A stretch of DNA of 64,000 nucleotides, from the NCBI GenBank assembly GCA_963662865.1, contig OY759969.1, positions 1 to 64,000 of the forward strand. The letters run 5' to 3'. Numbering within the stretch: position 1 is the stretch's first letter; each line of letters opens with the position of its first letter. The stretch is from JAJDYQ01 sp963662865 (lineage in GTDB: Bacteria; Pseudomonadota; Gammaproteobacteria; JAJDYQ01). The notes under the pieces are model-generated. The model did no database searches. It was not told where the DNA came from and saw only the letters and a list, made by a program, of their open reading frames with translations. Of this stretch, positions 63,401 through 64,000 are shown in pieces. Both the position numbers and the translations under genes were made by a program.

Positions 63401-64000
63401 ATTCGCGCTATTAAGCCACTCTGTTTTGAGAGTAATTACGTGTAGCCAGACTGTTTGTTTAAGGCTAACCAGCAATTTATAGATGTATTCGCCAGATACT
63501 TGAAATCCCATGTTTTCCAGAATTGGTACTATTTCTGATAATTCCAGCTGATGGTCAGGGTGCAGCAATCTCAGTTCAATATTGGGCTGACCTTCCAGTA
63601 ACGTAAGCCTCAATGCAATATCAGCACCGGAGATACCATCATAATGGTTGAGCGTCTCCAATAACTCGATATCTTTTACAGCAAACTCTGGGACAAAATG
63701 GTTTTTATAGCTGGCTGGGAAAATCCCTTTATATTGTTGAACTTTAGCCCGCGCCTTATCTGTCCCCCAGACAGTTTCAGCAACATCAGCAAAGTTTTCG
63801 GCCCAATCACGTACTATCCGAAATATCTGCTGTTCCAGTGCCTTGAGTGCTGACTGTGAATGCCGGTCAGAATGTGCCAGTAAAGTAAAATATAATCGAG
63901 CTAAGGCTGATTGAGGGAAAGAGGATTTCCACTGGCAATCATCAGCATCAAATTCCTGCTTTAAAATCTGCTTAATTTTTGAGCCAACGTATTTAGTATA
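60428..64000 (-). CDS. gdhB: NAD-dependent glutamate dehydrogenase (large type), 5' end outside window
   Basis: The frame is open to the last base of the window; 1190 residues of an expected 1600 or so are present, so the N-terminal regulatory part is cut. Visible motifs are GGIRWSDRSEDYRTEILGLV, the catalytic-Lys region NAIIVPVGAKGGFV, VAADKGTAAFSDYANAIS, GGSNGYDHKQIGITARGAW, GIGDMSGDVFGNGMLLS and IWNGGIGTYVK. It deaminates glutamate to 2-oxoglutarate, feeding the TCA cycle. It converges on the Lrp-type gene with a 157-base gap, so it is a separate unit from the HPPD-like operon. Confidence 0.93.
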   Translation of the reverse strand, partial: YTKYVGSKIKQILKQEFDADDCQWKSSFPQSALARLYFTLLAHSDRHSQSALKALEQQIFRIVRDWAENFADVAETVWGTDKARAKVQQYKGIFPASYKNHFVPEFAVKDIELLETLNHYDGISGADIALRLTLLEGQPNIELRLLHPDHQLELSEIVPILENMGFQVSGEYIYKLLVSLKQTVWLHVITLKTEWLNSANIEQLDDYVKTAFIAIWYKRVENDIFNRLVMAAGLHWRLVSMLRLYARYLKQLQVPFSQKFIAETLINNLTITKCLIEFFELRFNPVEQQKSVVSTLTSIEQQFTESLDQVKSLNEDQVLRSYLGIIKATLRTNFYQQDTMGQPKPYIAIKLAPQDISFAPQPKPLYEIYMGSPRFEGVHLRMGKVARGGIRWSDRSEDYRTEILGLVKTQHIKNAIIVPVGAKGGFVTKRLACFQSRDEQLEEGIACYQQFISGLLDVTDNIVNDQIVTPGNITAYDGSDPYFVVAADKGTAAFSDYANAISQQYGFWLRDGFASGGSNGYDHKQIGITARGAWVSVQRHFREQGLNTQTDDFSVVGIGDMSGDVFGNGMLLSEHICLVAAFNHQHIFIDPEPNAVAGFKERQRLFQLPGSSWEDYDQTLISAGGGVFSRSKKTIHLSSQIRDRLDIAEECLTPNELISYLLKAQVDLIWNGGIGTYVKSSREHDSDVGDRTNDSVRVNANELRCRIFNEGGNLGITQLGRVEFGLRGGLCNTDSVDNAGGVDCSDHEVNIKILLNGLVAEGVLDDQARNDLLASMTTDVAELVLYNNYQQTQAISLAQFQCERNFQAYKRCMANWEARGRLNCALEKLPDEEILSERKSNGTWLTRSELSVLISHGKIALKEELLNSELVDDNYIERWLLTAFPARLAQDYSESLSCHPLKREIIANQLANKIVNRMGFAFCERQTESTGTSLPAVVQSVVIVEEILNLDQAWQDIENLDYQLHAAEQLNLFGTLMKLTRHCSRWILRNHGGDFDTEQIIMAYKPHMQHLQAIVPSFYDKQRQDKQHPMTDRLITLGISESTAQLVNCASDLYCSFGAASIAIKTDFDLDWVANTYFKSGVALQLDWLSEQIVGLPVENRWDDFACEALIDDLEVQRRILTQLFLKSDKYIEKEIDAVLIAWKNQHKGSITRWTKILTEIKTTADKTSSMALVLLSELKRLAFLPVDVS

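Overview
The window is chromosomal DNA from a gammaproteobacterium. The order pilW-rodZ-hisS-yfgM-bamB-der, the block rpsF-rpsR-DUF2232-rplI-dnaB-alr-radA, the TtpC-type TonB system and the NAD-dependent glutamate dehydrogenase are all typical of that class. I cannot name a genus. Base composition is visibly mosaic: GC-rich at 18.7-25 kb and 31-39.5 kb, and clearly AT-richer after about 46.8 kb.

Layout. (1) 0-6 kb: pilW (5' cut by the window edge) and rodZ are intact. hisS, yfgM, bamB and der then carry a dense series of one-base indels, which is either decay or, more likely, a local sequence-quality problem. The usual ispG between rodZ and hisS is absent. (2) 6.2-8.4 kb: aas, a phospholipid-repair enzyme. 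(3) 8.6-17.1 kb: an Hvf-type RiPP copper-metallophore locus. It has a precursor with 14 EGKCG motifs, the MNIO (DUF692) maturase HvfB, the DUF2063 partner HvfC and, 5.8 kb further on, the DoxX-type HvfX. A ThDP enzyme, an aldehyde dehydrogenase and a membrane-anchored glutamate-synthase-like protein lie in between. (4) 17.1-18.4 kb: a cation/proton antiporter. (5) 18.7-25.1 kb: a GT2-GtrA glycosyltransferase followed by a tandem pair of large GT-C/TPR membrane proteins that share a gene-conversion block. (6) 25.3-31 kb: sucA-sucB-lpd, the 2-oxoglutarate dehydrogenase complex. (7) 31.2-39.5 kb: a tract of 27 C immediately before a 2707-residue Calx-beta/autotransporter protein, probably a phase-variable surface adhesin with Cys-bounded variable loops.

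(8) 39.6-46.8 kb: rpsF-rpsR-DUF2232-rplI, then dnaB-alr-radA and a zinc-ribbon membrane protein with an HEAGH protease motif. S6 carries an unusual repetitive tail. (9) 46.8-47.5 kb: gene debris. (10) 47.5-52.8 kb, minus strand: a complete energy-transduction operon, DUF3450-ttpC-exbB-exbD-tonB-TPR. (11) 53.1-59.7 kb, minus strand: five closely spaced genes encoding a compact HPPD-like dioxygenase, a TonB-dependent receptor, an alpha/beta hydrolase, an amino-acid dehydrogenase and a class II DAHP synthase. They are divergent from an Lrp/AsnC regulator. (12) 60.4 kb to the window end: NAD-glutamate dehydrogenase, continuing beyond the window.

How they work together. The Hvf genes form a metal-binding peptide pathway. 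The receptor at 56.6 kb and the TonB motor at 47.5-52.8 kb plausibly form one uptake route, tied by the flanking enzymes and the Lrp regulator to amino-acid or aromatic keto-acid metabolism. That link is an inference from gene order. The best candidates for something undescribed are the compact HPPD-like operon, the poly-C/variable-loop autotransporter, and the split Hvf locus.
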